DNA of 64,000 bases from Euglena gracilis (lineage: Eukaryota; Euglenida; Euglenophyceae; Euglenales): the NCBI GenBank assembly GCA_039621445.1, contig CP154956.1:9175443-9239442 (forward strand), written 5' to 3'. A model generated the notes under the pieces. That model saw only the letters and a program-made list of their open reading frames with translations. It was not told the origin of the DNA and ran no database searches. Position 1 is the first letter of the stretch, and each line of letters begins with the position of its first letter. Below, in pieces: positions 48,899 through 59,563 of this stretch. The translations under genes were made by a program, and so were the position numbers.

Positions 48899-49537
48899 AG
48901 TTGGCGGACCGGCCGCTGCACCTTCTATTGCCACTATTACAGCCTGCTGTTGTATATAGCGAACCACTGCGCTAATTCAGCATCAAAATAGCGCAAACCG
49001 CTCTCTAACTGTTCTGTTTTTTACTGCAGGGTCCCTCTTTCTTACCTATGGTTTCAATTCAAGATTGTGCCTGCTGAATCAAGACCAAGGTCAAATTATA
49101 TCAATTTTCAAGGAATTTCAAGGGAATTCAAGGAAAGGCACTGGAGCCAAGAAAGTGCAAAAGTTCAAGAAAATCAAAATTCCAAGGGCGGAGCAAGCAA
49201 AAGATTACAAAAAAGATTGGCTATCTGCTGGCGCAGGAGAGCAGTACACGCCAAAAAGGTGTTGGTGCTGGGGTATCTGAAGCCTAGGGGAGGGTAACCA
49301 GGCCTTTTCCTAAACCCCCCCACTGCCGGAAGGGACGCCAAGCCGGACTCCCCCCTCCAGCCACTCCCTAAAAAGGAGGGCCTTCGGTCCCCGGAAAAAA
49401 ATCCTACGTGGGAAGGGGAGTATCCCGAACCTACCCCTCTCCCAAGAGCCCATCGCGCCTACCCCCCACCCCGCCGGTACCCCCTCACAGACCCCCGGGA
49501 GTGAAGGCTGGGCAAAAACAACATCGTTCGGGAAACT
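48899..49537 (+). repeat. 3' LTR of the inner element
   Basis: 639 bp, about seven mismatches to 37074-37712, followed by the TTTC duplication. Confidence 0.95.
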
Positions 49538-50043
49538 TTTCACCAACGCCTTGTGGTGTGGAAAAATACCCAGTTTTGCTTCTGCCAACCATGATAAGAA
49601 AGAATTGTGTCAACTTTGATATTTGCCTCGTAAAATTCAACCTCGTATTCCACACACTAAATTTCCCTTTCCTCATTCCAATTTTGTTGAAGGATCATTT
49701 TCACCTTAGCACATCAGCTCCCCCCCGCCAAAGTTTGCCCATTGGCAGTTTCAAACCTTAACGGGTCCTTAGCAGGATACATTAGGTGGTCCCCTATCAA
49801 CCCTTGTCGAATGAGGTTTGCTTCAGCACTCGTGTCAATCAAAATTCTGGCCGTTTTTTCCTCCCCATTTGCCAACTTAATCTGGGTTTTTAACAGCAGT
49901 TGTCTGTCCTCCCCAAGTTTCTTTGCTCCTTTGCTTCTTCCCCGAGTTTTCGTCCCCGTCAACATTCTTTTTTTCAGCCGAACCAATTTTTTCTTCCCTG
50001 GGGTTGCCCCCCCCCCCCCCCTTGGAGGGTTGCCTTCTATCAA
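49538..50043 (-). CDS. Retropepsin-like protease, part upstream of the nested insertion (outer element)
   Basis: A basic linker is followed by IKLANGEEKTARILIDTSAE, where LIDTSA is the aspartic-protease active-site loop (DTSA instead of DTGA). The strand LRFETANGQTLAGG follows. A frameshift in a G run follows; further on a WLAEAKLGIFPHHKALVK-like end runs to the insertion point at 49541. Retropepsin cuts the Gag-Pol polyprotein. The gene resumes at 37073. Confidence 0.78.
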
Positions 50044-50049
50044 TCAACA

Positions 50050-50375
50050 AGGCCCACACCCCCCAACGGGTACCCCTCAAAATCCTTCCATCAGCCTCAA
50101 ACAACTTTGTCACCTTGGGAAAATAAATGTTTTTGACAGCCATAGCCACCAGATTTTTCACCCACCTCCTATTCCAGTCTGTGCATATGCAAATCGCCCG
50201 ACAATTGTAATTTTGCAATTTTTCAGCCACCTCAGGCCACAAAGTCCACGGGGGGTTCATCCACAAAGTTTCCTCCGTCCCCCAATCCTTTTTCATGGCA
50301 TCCTCATCCTCCCCATAAAACTTTTCACACCTGGTATTTTGGCTGGTTGCAAAACAATCCCGTTACGCCTTAACC
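50050..50375 (-). CDS. Dam-like (N6-adenine type) methyltransferase fold domain (outer element)
   Basis: Reads DCFATSQNTRC, then EDEDAMKKDWGTEETLWMNP and PWTLWPEVAEKLQ, followed by a CRAICICTDWNRRWVKNL strand. The order FA-x(2)-N, DA-x(4)-DW, NPPW, then a strand ending in a W-containing loop is that of the Dam-like domain described in DIRS and other retroelements, whose NPP(W/F) is the DPPY-type motif IV. It lies between the C5-methyltransferase and the protease and is absent from the inner element. Motif I (FxGxG) is not obvious, so catalysis is uncertain. Confidence 0.6.
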
Positions 50376-50589
50376 CGAAATTCCTTCTCAATTTCCTCCA
50401 TGCAAACTTTCATAACAGCATAATCCTCCCTACGATATCCGCTTTTTCGTTACAACACGCTTAACAAATACTCCGCCAGTTGTTTGGGCATCCTCCATTT
50501 TTTCTGGGTGCCAACTGTCATTCCATATCCTCCCAACTTTTCTCGGTGACTCCTCCCCCCAGGAATCAAACTTGGGCAGGTCTGGCAAT

Positions 50590-51310
50590 CACAAAGTTTG
50601 TTTTGTAGCTTGCTCAAATTTTCGCTCCCCCAGATTCGGGTGGGTTTTTGATATCCCCAATCTTAAAATTGACATAATCAACATCGACAAAAGCCAGATT
50701 TTGAACACAGGGTCTTTTTCGCAAAAGCCCATGACGGGGATTTTCAATCCACCACAATTTTGGCTTGAAATATTCGACAATCTCCAAAGTTTTTTTGACC
50801 AGCCGATCTGCCCCCTCCAAATTTCTGACTCCCAACGTTTTCGCCAAGCTATATTCTGTACAGGGCACCCCCGCAGCAATGATCTGAAAACATCCGGGGG
50901 GGTCCCTCCAATATCTCCACTCCAAAATATTTGCACAGTGGGTTGGGTTAAATCTGGGGTTTATGTCCACTGAGGCAACCTTAAACCCCTGCTCTCAGGT
51001 AATCCCAAACCGAGTCTTTACCGCAAAAACGGGCTAAAGCTCTTTTCTTCACGGAAGGCTGTGCACGACCTCTTATGAGGTCTGGATTTTTACAGATTTG
51101 GGCCGAGTCACAGATTTGCACGTCACGCACGCACACACCCGACACACTGGACACACCTTGTGCAGAGATCTCCTGGGATGGCAGATTTTTCGTCGTCGTT
51201 TCACTCGCACGAGATTTCTCATGCCCCCTGGGATTTGTGTATGTCTTTGTGTGGGGCTGGGTATGCGAGCCCGGGGCGGCTCCCGCCCCCAACGGTCCAC
51301 CCCGGCTATC
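50590..51310 (-). CDS. C5-cytosine DNA methyltransferase-like domain (outer element, decayed)
   Basis: It follows Gag in the same frame after a TAG stop (51311-51313). RALARFCGKDSVWDYLRAG takes the place of motif I, but its DLFSGTG has become ARFCGKD. A one-base G insertion near 50980 shifts the frame, after which GFKVASVDINPRF (motif II), IIAAGVPCTEYSLAKTLG (motif IV; VPC instead of PPC, catalytic Cys kept), WWIENPRHGLLRK (motif VI) and VDVDYVNFKIGDIKNP follow. Homologous to the inner domain at 41981-42400 and in the same genomic position. The altered motif I and the indel suggest it is inactive in this copy. Confidence 0.8.
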
Positions 51311-53706
51311 CTAGCAACGGTTTCCTTTCCCCCTTCCTTTGCCTTTGCCTTTTCCACCATCCTGGCCCTTTCCCCTAGACCAGTCATTTCCATTGTTTCC
51401 TTTGCCCCAAGAATTGTTTCCTTTGCCCTTTCCTTTGCCTTTGCCTTTGCCACCACCAGACTGTGAATCAAAATTCTGTTGATTTGAGTGCCACCACTGA
51501 TTTCCCTGAAAACTAGCATTGACATTCGAATTCCACCCAGAATCGTTTCTCCATCCCCCCCCATTGCCAAATTGAGATTGCTGGGGGGGTGACCGTGATC
51601 GAATCACTGGCACTGGATTTTGCACTGGGGGGTTTACGTTTGCATTGGTCGCAGGAGCTGCCATCTGTGAATCTGATTTTCCAACGGACGGCTTTGCCAC
51701 CGTTCTTTCACCCCCCTTTGTTGACCGTGCTGGAGAGGGTGTCTTGGACCCCTTGGCCCGATCTGCCTTTGCAGACCTGGCCCTCCGGTTTCCGGACCCA
51801 TTTGGCTCTCTGGGACTGTGTAACATGTCTTGATTATCCCTGGATGACAATTTTCGCTCAACAAAATGAAAAATTTCTTCAGCTCCCATTTCTGGCTTTT
51901 CCTCCACAATTTTGATTCTTTTATCCGTGCCTGTGATTGGTTTCCCACTGACCTCTTTCAGTTTGTCGCAAATCGTAATATTGGGCAAAAAGACTTCGAA
52001 CTCCAGCGGTGAAACTTTCGAAACCTTGCAGGGCTTTTCCCCAGTGACACGTTCCACGGCACACATAATGTTTTCGTCAGTTGCAGGCACTCCAGGGTAC
52101 ATTCTGACTTTCGGTGCACACACGTTGATTTTCTTTCCTCCTCGTCGGCGACCCAATGCAAAATGAAATTTGGCAATTTCCCCTTGACAAGTCTTTCTGC
52201 CTCATCGTCAGTGGCGCTTTTCACTTGTCTCCAGGCTATTTTGAAATTTATGACAAAATCTCGCCATTCCCGTACGGTAATTTTCCCTTGGTTCACGAGG
52301 TTCACATCATACCATTTTTTACTGGCACAGTCGGACTGAGTTCCAGCATATTTCCCGTCAATCCTGTCAAATTCCTCCTCAAAAGATGTTTTTCCGTTCA
52401 ATTCCGTTCGGAATTGCAATTCCTTTTTATTTGTGTCGTCCAGAGTCATTGCAAAAAGCTGAAGTTTGAGTGAATCAGACACATGTCCATTTTGCAAAAT
52501 AACCAACGTTCTGAAATATTGATCCCAATCCCGCACAAAGGACGACCAGTCTTTTGGCTGTCCAGAAAAGTTTGGAGCTACCAGGTTTTTCATCAATTGA
52601 TGTGTTGCCACTTCATTTGATGAAACCAGCCCTGCACCTGCAGGCACTGCCCCCACAGGTCGTGCACAAACCTGCCTGACATGTGTCGCATGGGACCCTG
52701 GTTCAGCGTATTCATAGCCTTCAATTTCAACCGGATTTTTCTCGATCACAGGTAAATCGTTGTAACCCAAAAGATCAAACTCTTCGATTTCTGGGTTTCC
52801 AGCTGATTTTTCTCTCGTTTCCTTTGTCAGATCCACTGTCGCAGATTTGGCAGATTCAGCTTGCTGATTTTTCATCACCAAAAACTCAGCCTGAAATAAA
52901 TCCAGCTTTTGTTGCACTTTTTTCCGCTCCTGCTGTTCTTTAAAAAGTTCACTGGACTGCTGTTGCAGTAAAACTCCAACCTGCTGTTTCATCGAGTTCT
53001 CCATTTCGGCCCGAACTTTCTCAAACTACCCCTCCCTTTCACTCAACCTCAACCTTTCCTGCAACATTTCACTGATAATCACCTCCAAATTCTTTCTCGT
53101 TTGCAGCACCAACTCCCTTTGCACCTCCAACCGAATTGTTTCGTCACTCTTGTTAATCAGGTCACTGACTTTCTCAATGGGAAAATCTTTCCGACCCAGA
53201 AAATTCTCCAACCTCCCCAAACGGTCATTCAGAGCTTTGCTCTCTCGCTCCAGGGACTGTGAAAATTCCTTCAATTTCTCAGCCTGTGCCTGAAATTTGG
53301 CACACTCAGTCTCCCCCAAACTTTTACATTGGTGAAAAATGATCCCGAAACGTCCCTCCAGACGAGAGCTTAGCTCACCGACTACAGATTTGACCTGATT
53401 AACAGCAATTTCCTGCTGTTTTTCCTTCTCCCCCACTTGTTGCACCACGACATGCATTTTACCCACAGATTTTTCCAAAATCGACAGCTTCTGAGAAAAA
53501 TCCCTCTCATTTTTTCTCAACCCCTCAACCTGGGCCTCAAAAAACGTGTTTACTCCATCCTCCACTTTCATCTTCACTTTTTCAGCAAACCGCCGTTCCA
53601 TTTCCACACTCAACAAGTGCCTTTGGCATTGGGCCAGATTTTGCACCATTTCACCATTTTGCTGAAACTGCAAAAGCAAGTCGTTTACGGTTGCACTCAG
53701 TTCAGC
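51311..53706 (-). CDS. Gag: coiled coil, capsid-like domain and basic tail (outer element)
   Basis: Three overlapping frames. 53026-53706 is a long coiled coil (FFEAQVEGLRKNERDFSQKL). 51958-53004 carries more coiled coil, an acidic segment and the capsid-like start NFSGQPKDWSSFVRDWDQYF. 51311-52156 carries VCAPKVRMYPGVPATDENIM and a tail rich in GGGKGKGKGKGKG without a CCHC knuckle. Frames change near 53010 and 52150. It ends TGC TAG GAT, and the same frame opens again into the methyltransferase. Confidence 0.8.
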
Positions 53707-54840
53707 CTAAATTTCACGTTTCACCATGGCAATGTGATCAGCCATTCGCCGATCATGCATGCCCAATGCCTCATTCACCAGATTCAATGTCTGCCCCTGT
53801 GACATGGCCAATGCCTGATTTAGCCTGTTTTCTGCCTCCCCCACCAGATTTTCAGCCGTTTTTTCAGGGTTCTTCCCTTCCTGCACCAAAAGTCTGCCAT
53901 GTAAACATTCAATTTTGCAACTGATTTCTTCACCCCAGTTGTTCCAATCATCATCGGATTGGCCATAGCCCGATTCCATTTCCACATCATGCTGATTTTC
54001 AGGGTGTTCGGACCCAGTTTCTGCAGAAAAACTGGTGTTTGGCTGTAATTTTTGGGGCTGGGTCTGTGGATAATCTGGCTGAATTGGCCGAAAAACCTGG
54101 GCTGGGCCTGTGTTTGAAGACACTGTTAACGCTGGCTGAAAACTCTGCCCAGGCAACCCCTGGCCCCATGATTGCTGGGACAGATGACTCAGCCGAAAAC
54201 TGCTGGGCTGGCTGAAAAACGTGTGAAGTCATCTGGGCTGGCCCCATGATTGCTGGGACAGATGACTCAGCCGAAAACTGCGGGGCTGGCTGAAAAACCT
54301 GTGAAGTCATCTGGGCTGGGACAGATATCTCAGCCGAAAACGGCTGGGCTGGCTGAAAAACCTGCAGCTGGGCTGCAGCTGGCTGTGCTGACTGCGATTC
54401 TGAACTCTGTGTTAAAGCAATGGTTCTGGCTGGGCTGTTAAACACAAAATTTTTTTTTCTGGCCCTGGGCTGCTGTCTCATGACGACACAGAAATTTGCT
54501 GAAAACCTGAAAAATTTACTGGCTACATGCCAGCAGCTTTCATTCTCTGCATAACCATTTCCTGAATTATGGCGTTTCAGCCTGTTTTTCTTCCTCTGTT
54601 TCGCTTTCGTAAGCTGGGGGGTCTGATTCATCGTCACTGCCATGCAGTGGAACCAGCTGTAAATTTTCTGGCCCTGCCACCGTGATGGGCCTTATACATG
54701 TAATTAACCCCCTCTCCGAATTAGAATCAGATTCTGATTCCTGTGTGGTTTCTGAAAATTCTGAAGCCGATAAAGTTTCTGCAGCCTGAAAATTGTTTTC
54801 TGCCACAGATTCCTTCACGATTTGCAATGATGCCACAGGT
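53707..54840 (-). CDS. N-terminal Gag-like or accessory region, low complexity (outer element)
   Basis: Acidic and Gln/Pro/Ala-rich frames with a repeated FQPAQQFSAESSVPAIMGPA unit (about 84 bp of DNA, roughly three copies at 54150-54380). Frame changes near 54140 and 54600 and a stop near 53707 separate it from the coiled coil. No known domain. It may be the Gag N-terminus, since the inner element has a similar Pro/Ala-rich start. Confidence 0.5.
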
Positions 54841-54863
54841 TCCGAAAACTGGGCAGCAGAAAA

Positions 54864-55255
54864 TTAAGTTTTCATTTCATTCTGAATGCAGCTTTCTGCC
54901 ACAGAGCTGAGAAAATTTTCACCACAATCTAAAATTCGGACAGATTGACCTGGAAACGAGCAGATTTCTGCAGACTCTTCTGAAAATTCACAGACCACAG
55001 GGTTGGTGAAACTGTCCTTGTGCACCATTCTGCTGGCACAGCCACCAGAACAAATCTCTGTGACCGTGTCGACCGTCTCTGAAAAATTTTCACTGACTGG
55101 GTCAGTGAAACAACCTTTGCTTGCGATGTCAGCCGAATCTGAAAACTTTGCACTGATTCTGCTGGCTGAGGCAGCGGAACAAATCTCTGCCACGATGTCC
55201 ACCGAATCTGAAAAATCCTCACTGACGAAGTCAGTGAGCCGACCTCTGCTAACCA
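54864..55255 (-). CDS. Leader ORF with internal repeats (outer element)
   Basis: An open frame runs out of the 5' LTR and PBS to 54864. It has a repeated motif of about 20 residues around FSDSVDIVAEICSAASASRI and FSETVDTVTEICSGGCASRM. Composition looks protein-like, but no family is recognised. Confidence 0.4.
55241..55255 (-). other. Primer-binding site of the outer element
   Basis: On the minus strand TGGTTAGCAGAGGTC follows the 5' LTR. It matches the Met-tRNA-type site of the inner element with one extra T. Confidence 0.7.
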
Positions 55256-56081
55256 TGTTCGCTGGCCCCACCCCCTGTGCGCCGCCGGTCGCCCCCGCGA
55301 CCGGCGAGTCCCGGTGGGCCGAGGGCCCGGGGGGGTCCTCGCCGTCGTGGATGACCACCGACAGCAGGGGGGTGGGTGTTTCCGGGGTGGGGCCTGCGCT
55401 TTCTCGGGGAATTGGTGGGATCAAGCCAACCCCCATTTTTTCACCCAGGTGGTTTCCCCAACCCCAGCTGGCGCGTAGGATCGTTTTTTTAATGTTTTCC
55501 GAAAATTTGGTGAACACCAAAAAATCTGCCATTTGGTGTGAAAATCTCACTTCTCTCTCTCTCTCTCTCTCTTGCACACCTTGTAGGCAAAACCAACCCA
55601 CTGAAACTTGGAACTTTGAGAGTGAGAAACTGAAAGTAACTTGAGTGTGAACAAATGAAACTGAACTGTGAGAATTGAAATGTGAATGTATGAAAATGTG
55701 CAAACCTGGGGCAAGAGGTGAGGGGTAGGGGGTATAGGGGCGGCGGCGAAGGTGGCGGTGTTGTAGGGTCTCCTTCTTGATTTCAGTACCAAATTGACTT
55801 CAAAAACTCCACCAACAATGCAACGACCAACAATGTAACTGTCAATTCCAATTCAACGATGTGATTGATCAAATCCAATTCAATGTATTTCCTCTTTGCC
55901 AAATAATGGGGGAAAACCCCTCAAGTTCTGTAAAAAAAAAAGAATTTGAAAGCGCAAAGTAATTTGACCCGCTTCCAATTTAAGTCGCGGGTTTTTTTTA
56001 ACTGATTGGCTGTTACCCGCGACTTTGAAATTTGAGCTTTCTGGCAATTTTTTGGCTGCCGGCGAAAGCCGGCGGCCGACA
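55256..56081 (-). repeat. 5' LTR of the outer element
   Basis: 826 bp, about 99% identical to 31610-32431, with a longer (CT)n run near 55555. Flanked on the right by the CTGT duplication. Confidence 0.93.
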
Positions 56082-56843
56082 CTGTGTTGTCCCTGTTTCC
56101 TCCTGAGTCCTGGGGTTCTGTTCCCCTTCTTGTTCCATTTCAACCATCGCAATTGTCATCTGCGACAACTGTGCAATGTCAATGTCGCACCACAGGGTCC
56201 TGGCCATGTCTGTGGTCGTTTCTGTGTCGTATTCCCATTGTTCAGGTTCCTGGTTCCATTGCAAGTTTTCTGTGGTGGTCATTGTGAATTCTGTCAGTAT
56301 GATTCCTGTTGCTGGGTCATTGAAATGGACACCTGTCTCTGAACCAGCCGACCTAGCGACGGCTGATGAGACAGTTTCCTGTGGTTCTGTGGCATTTTCC
56401 TGTTGTTCTGTCCAGCCGCCTTCGGGGGAACTGAAAATGGGCAAAAACCCTCGGCTACCATTTGTACGAGATAACCCTCTTTGCTGCTCCGCTTGTTCCA
56501 GATCCATGGGGTTTCCCTGTCCCCGCGTAGGATCGATTAGGCTGCCCAGTTGAATTTCAATTCCCCGCGCGGCCTTTGTTAAAAATTGTTTCAGTTCCTG
56601 TGGTTGAAAAGACCTTTTTCCTTTTCGGGGTTGGTGTGGGGTGGGTCCTTGGGGGGTAACAAAATCGGGTATAAAACAAAACACCACTAGGTCTTGATCA
56701 AAGCACTGAAATGCCTTCACGTCGTGGTCAGATCGCTGATCGCTGGATTGAGTGAAGCAGTCTTCGATGCCGGCGAACGGGGGAACCTTCTTAGGTACAC
56801 CGGCAGCAACAACTCCTGCTTCAAAATTCAATTCAGACCGCAA
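56082..56843 (-). pseudogene. Acidic ORF split by the outer retrotransposon, 5' part
   Basis: 254 codons from ATG 56843 (EAGVVAAGVPKKVPPFAGIE...), rich in Glu/Gln/Thr, ending ...EETGTTQ exactly at the insertion point. The frame resumes at 31605 and stops after about 24 codons, giving roughly 278 residues before insertion. No domain recognised; it could be a Gag of a further element or a host gene. A GTAAGT-type donor on the minus strand near 57150 may belong to its leader. Confidence 0.5.
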
Positions 56844-57191
56844 TACTTGAACAGATAATCAACTTCCACTTCCAATGAAATCCTGACAAACTTGAATTGC
56901 TTGAAACTTGAACCAAATATACCAATGGCAATTGTATAGTCAGATACACAGTAGTGAAAGAGTAGAGATAGAGCCCTGCGGAAGTCAGTGGTTAAAATGT
57001 GGTCAGAGGTTAAAATTGAGTTAGGAGGGGATTATCCTAATTGTTTCATCGTTGAAACAGTAGGCCCTGGTTGGGTCTAGTCCCCAGGTTAGTTCTGTGG
57101 GCGCCTGGGTTAGCTTTTAAGGTTAGCGCCTGAGGTTAGCTAACTTACCAGGGCACTCAGCAACCCTGACTCACACACGCTCACGCTGGCG
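56844..57191 (-). other. Non-coding gap upstream of the acidic ORF
   Basis: No ORF. Short GGTTAGC-type direct repeats at 57085-57145. It could be leader or promoter sequence for the minus-strand ORF; no motif is decisive. Confidence 0.35.
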
Positions 57192-57244
57192 TTGGGATTT
57201 GACGGCCGGCCCAGACCCCCATCCCTGGGTCCTGGGCGGCCACG

Positions 57245-58047
57245 TCACTCATTACAGCTCCTGGACGGCCGAGACATTGCTCTTGCCGTCCTTGCCTTTG
57301 CCCTTGGTCTTTCCTTTTCCTTGATCTCCTTTGGCTCCACCCTTCGCCTTACCTTTTCCTTTGCCTTCCTCTTGTCTTGGGGTATTCGATGTCCATTGCT
57401 CGCCTTGGTACCAACCACCCTTTCCTTTTCATTCCTTTCCTTGCCATGCAGTCGATGACCACTGCTCGACTTTGTATCCACCCTTTCCTTCTCCTTCTTC
57501 ACTCGTCCATGGGCTCGATGACCACTGCTCCGGGTAGCCACGTCCCCCTTGGGCTAGTCTCTTGCCTTGGGGTGTGGGCACCGGCGGCGTCGGCGGACGT
57601 GGTTGCTGCGCTTGCTTCTCCGTCTTCGGCGTCACGTTCGTCTTCTCCACCTCCTGGATGTACAGCTCCTCGGTGGTGTCGTCAACCTCCACGTCCCACT
57701 GCCACCGTGGTACCGGCGGTTTCTCCGGGATCTCCCTCTCCTTCTCGGGGGCCATGTTCGCCTCCATCCGCAGCCATCTCACCGTGAGGTTGTGGATGTC
57801 CTTCGCCTCGAGCCGCTTGCGGTCGAACACAGCCTTCACCACGGTGCGGTGCTCGTCGCCCACTGGCACCACCACAAAGCGGCGCCCCACCTTCCGCACC
57901 AAGGCGGGGGCAATCGTGGTCTCCTGCTTGATCATCTCCTTCCCCTCCTCCACCGTCGTGTCCATCGACAGGCCCTCCAGCCGAATGGACCGGTGGTCCA
58001 CCCGCTTGTCCTCCTCTTGCGCCACCTTCCGGCGCCAGGGGTGGAGG
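57245..58047 (-). CDS. gag C-terminal part of an inner-type retroelement
   Basis: Reads PWRRKVAQEEDKRVDHRSIR, then TIAPALVRKVGRRFVVVPVG and VKAVFDRKRLEAKDIHNLTV, matching the capsid C-terminal half of the inner Gag (PWRRRLAHEEDRR-like, RIKVVPADDDH, IKAVYDRQKL, NDLMVRWLRV). A Lys/Glu/Arg-rich tail follows in another frame to a stop near 57243. It is cut at 58047 by the small LTR element. Confidence 0.75.
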
Positions 58048-58361
58048 TGTGGGCGCTGGGAAAGAATTAAGATTCCAGCAGAGGAATTAGGAATTACACA
58101 AAATTCAGTCTGTGTTTGTGTTTACAGTGGCAAGCAGCATGTTCAGTTTGACTTTGGTTGTTCAGTTCTGGGAAGTTTATTGATTTGTGCCAGCGCTGGG
58201 AATTGGGAAGTGGGATTACAATGAAAAGTTCCAAGGAAAGTCCCAGGTGGGTGCCAGGCCCCCTGGGTGAATTGATGGATCCCAGCCAGTGGCAGGGCCT
58301 GCAGGCACCAGGGGCCAGCCGCCAGGGGGTTGTGGGAGTGGTGAGGCCCACACCCCCTACA
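58048..58361 (+). repeat. 5' LTR of the small element
   Basis: TGTGGGCGCTGGGAAAG to CACCCCCTACA, 314 bp. Confidence 0.9.
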
Positions 58362-58389
58362 CAAACTGAACACTGCCAGTCAAACAACA

Positions 58390-58937
58390 TGCCTACCAGC
58401 CACGTGGCGGCTGTCCGCCATGCCGGGATCAGGCATGGCATGTGCCTGCAGGAGATCATCAAGAAGGCGTGGACTGAAGGAGTGAACATCAACCTGATGG
58501 AGTATTATTCAAGTTTTGATGCAGAGTGTGGCTGTTCGTGGTGTGCCAGTCGTGCAGCAGCAGCTGCTGCTGGCAGGCTCAGGGCCCATGGCAGGGTGGC
58601 CTCTGATGCCAGGCTGCTGGATGCTGTGGAAGGACATGCCAGAGACGGGAATGCCAAGGATGGAAATGCCAGAGATGCGAATGCCAAGGATGGAAATGCC
58701 AGAGACGGGAATGCCAAGGTTGGAAATGCCAGAGATGGACATTCCAGACATGCGGATGGGCGAGATGGACATTCCAGACATGGAGATGGTCGAGATGGAC
58801 ATTCGGGAGATGGTGATGACGGAAGTTGGCATTGGGCCCCAGTGGGGCATGGCGAGGGCGGAGGCTCGCCGGAGAAGTCAAGAGGAAGGAGAAGGAAGGA
58901 GCGCCGACAGAAGGCGAACGAGGCCCCGAGGGGCTGA
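58390..58937 (+). CDS. Unrecognised ORF of the small LTR element
   Basis: From ATG 58390 it reads SHVAAVRHAGIRHGMCLQEI, an Ala-rich stretch, then GNAKDGNARD and DGHSRHGDGRDGHS repeats encoded by a 15-30-bp repeat (58625-58815). The +1 frame over the same repeat is Met/Pro/Glu-rich (EMPETGMPRLEMPEM), so the true frame is unclear. No known domain. Confidence 0.4.
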
Positions 58938-58939
58938 GG

Positions 58940-59160
58940 CCGAAGCCCTGCCTGGGATGGTGTGGGCTGGGTCCCCCTCCCGCATGCCCTGGGCCGAAGC
59001 CCTCACCAGCTGTGGCCGAAGCCCGCCGGGATGGTGTGGGCTGGGTCCCCCTCCCGTATGCCTGGGCCGAAGCCCTCAGGCGTTGTGGCCGAAGCCCGCC
59101 GGGACGGCGTGGGCTGGGCCCCCCTCCCAGGCCTGTGGCCGAAGCCCTCCCCGCGGTAAC
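58940..59160 (+). repeat. Tandem repeat, about 72-bp unit, inside the small element
   Basis: Three units with GGCCGAAGCCCGCCGGGA, TGGTGTGGGCTGGGTCCCCC and TCCCGNATGCC. Confidence 0.85.
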
Positions 59161-59563
59161 CCCCTCCCGCTTCACCTGCGAGCCCCCTCCCCAGGACCCC
59201 CACCAGCCCCTGAACCCCCATCTCTGGACGAGCAAAAAAGGGCAAAAAAGAGAGGAAAAACGAAAAGGAAAAAAAATCCAGAGATGACGGCCCAAGGGGT
59301 ATCTTTGGGCTGTTCTGGGGGGGAACCCCCGCCAGAACGGCCCAAGGCGGTGCGGGTGCCTGCTGCTCCCCCCTGCTGCTGTAGGAGACCGATCCCCCTA
59401 AGGGTCGGCCTTCGACCCCCCCCGCCTCACAGACAAAAAGAAAAAACAGACAGACAGAAAGAAAGATTCAAGATTGTGTTCGTGAACGAAAAAAAAAAAA
59501 CTCCCAGCGCCTTTTTGCCGAAGGCAGGTTTAGCTGCCCGGGGCAGCTTTTTAAGGAGGGGAG

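Larger units (their letters stand above)
37074..49537 (+). mobile_element. Inner Ty3/gypsy chromovirus with C5-methyltransferase, RNase H deleted
   Basis: Two 639-bp LTRs with about seven mismatches (37074-37712, 48899-49537) flank a Met-tRNA-type PBS, Gag, methyltransferase, protease, RT, integrase and chromodomain. TTTC is duplicated at 37070-37073 and 49538-49541. LTR ends are AGTT/AACT, not TG/CA. It is much richer in G+C than the outer element. It lacks RNase H and Gag has frameshifts, so it is probably non-autonomous unless the breaks are assembly errors. Confidence 0.93.
31610..56081 (-). mobile_element. Outer Ty3/gypsy chromovirus with C5-methyltransferase and Dam-like domains
   Basis: Read on the minus strand: 5' LTR (55256-56081), PBS, Gag, stop, C5-methyltransferase-like domain, Dam-like domain, protease, RT, RNase H, integrase with chromodomain, polypurine tract, 3' LTR (31610-32431). 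The 4-bp duplication CTGT flanks it (31606-31609 and 56082-56085). A second element (37074-49537) sits in its protease region, so its own length is about 12 kb. LTRs differ by about nine substitutions in 822 bp, yet several frames carry indels. RT-RNase H-integrase order and the C-terminal chromodomain define Ty3/gypsy chromoviruses. Confidence 0.92.
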
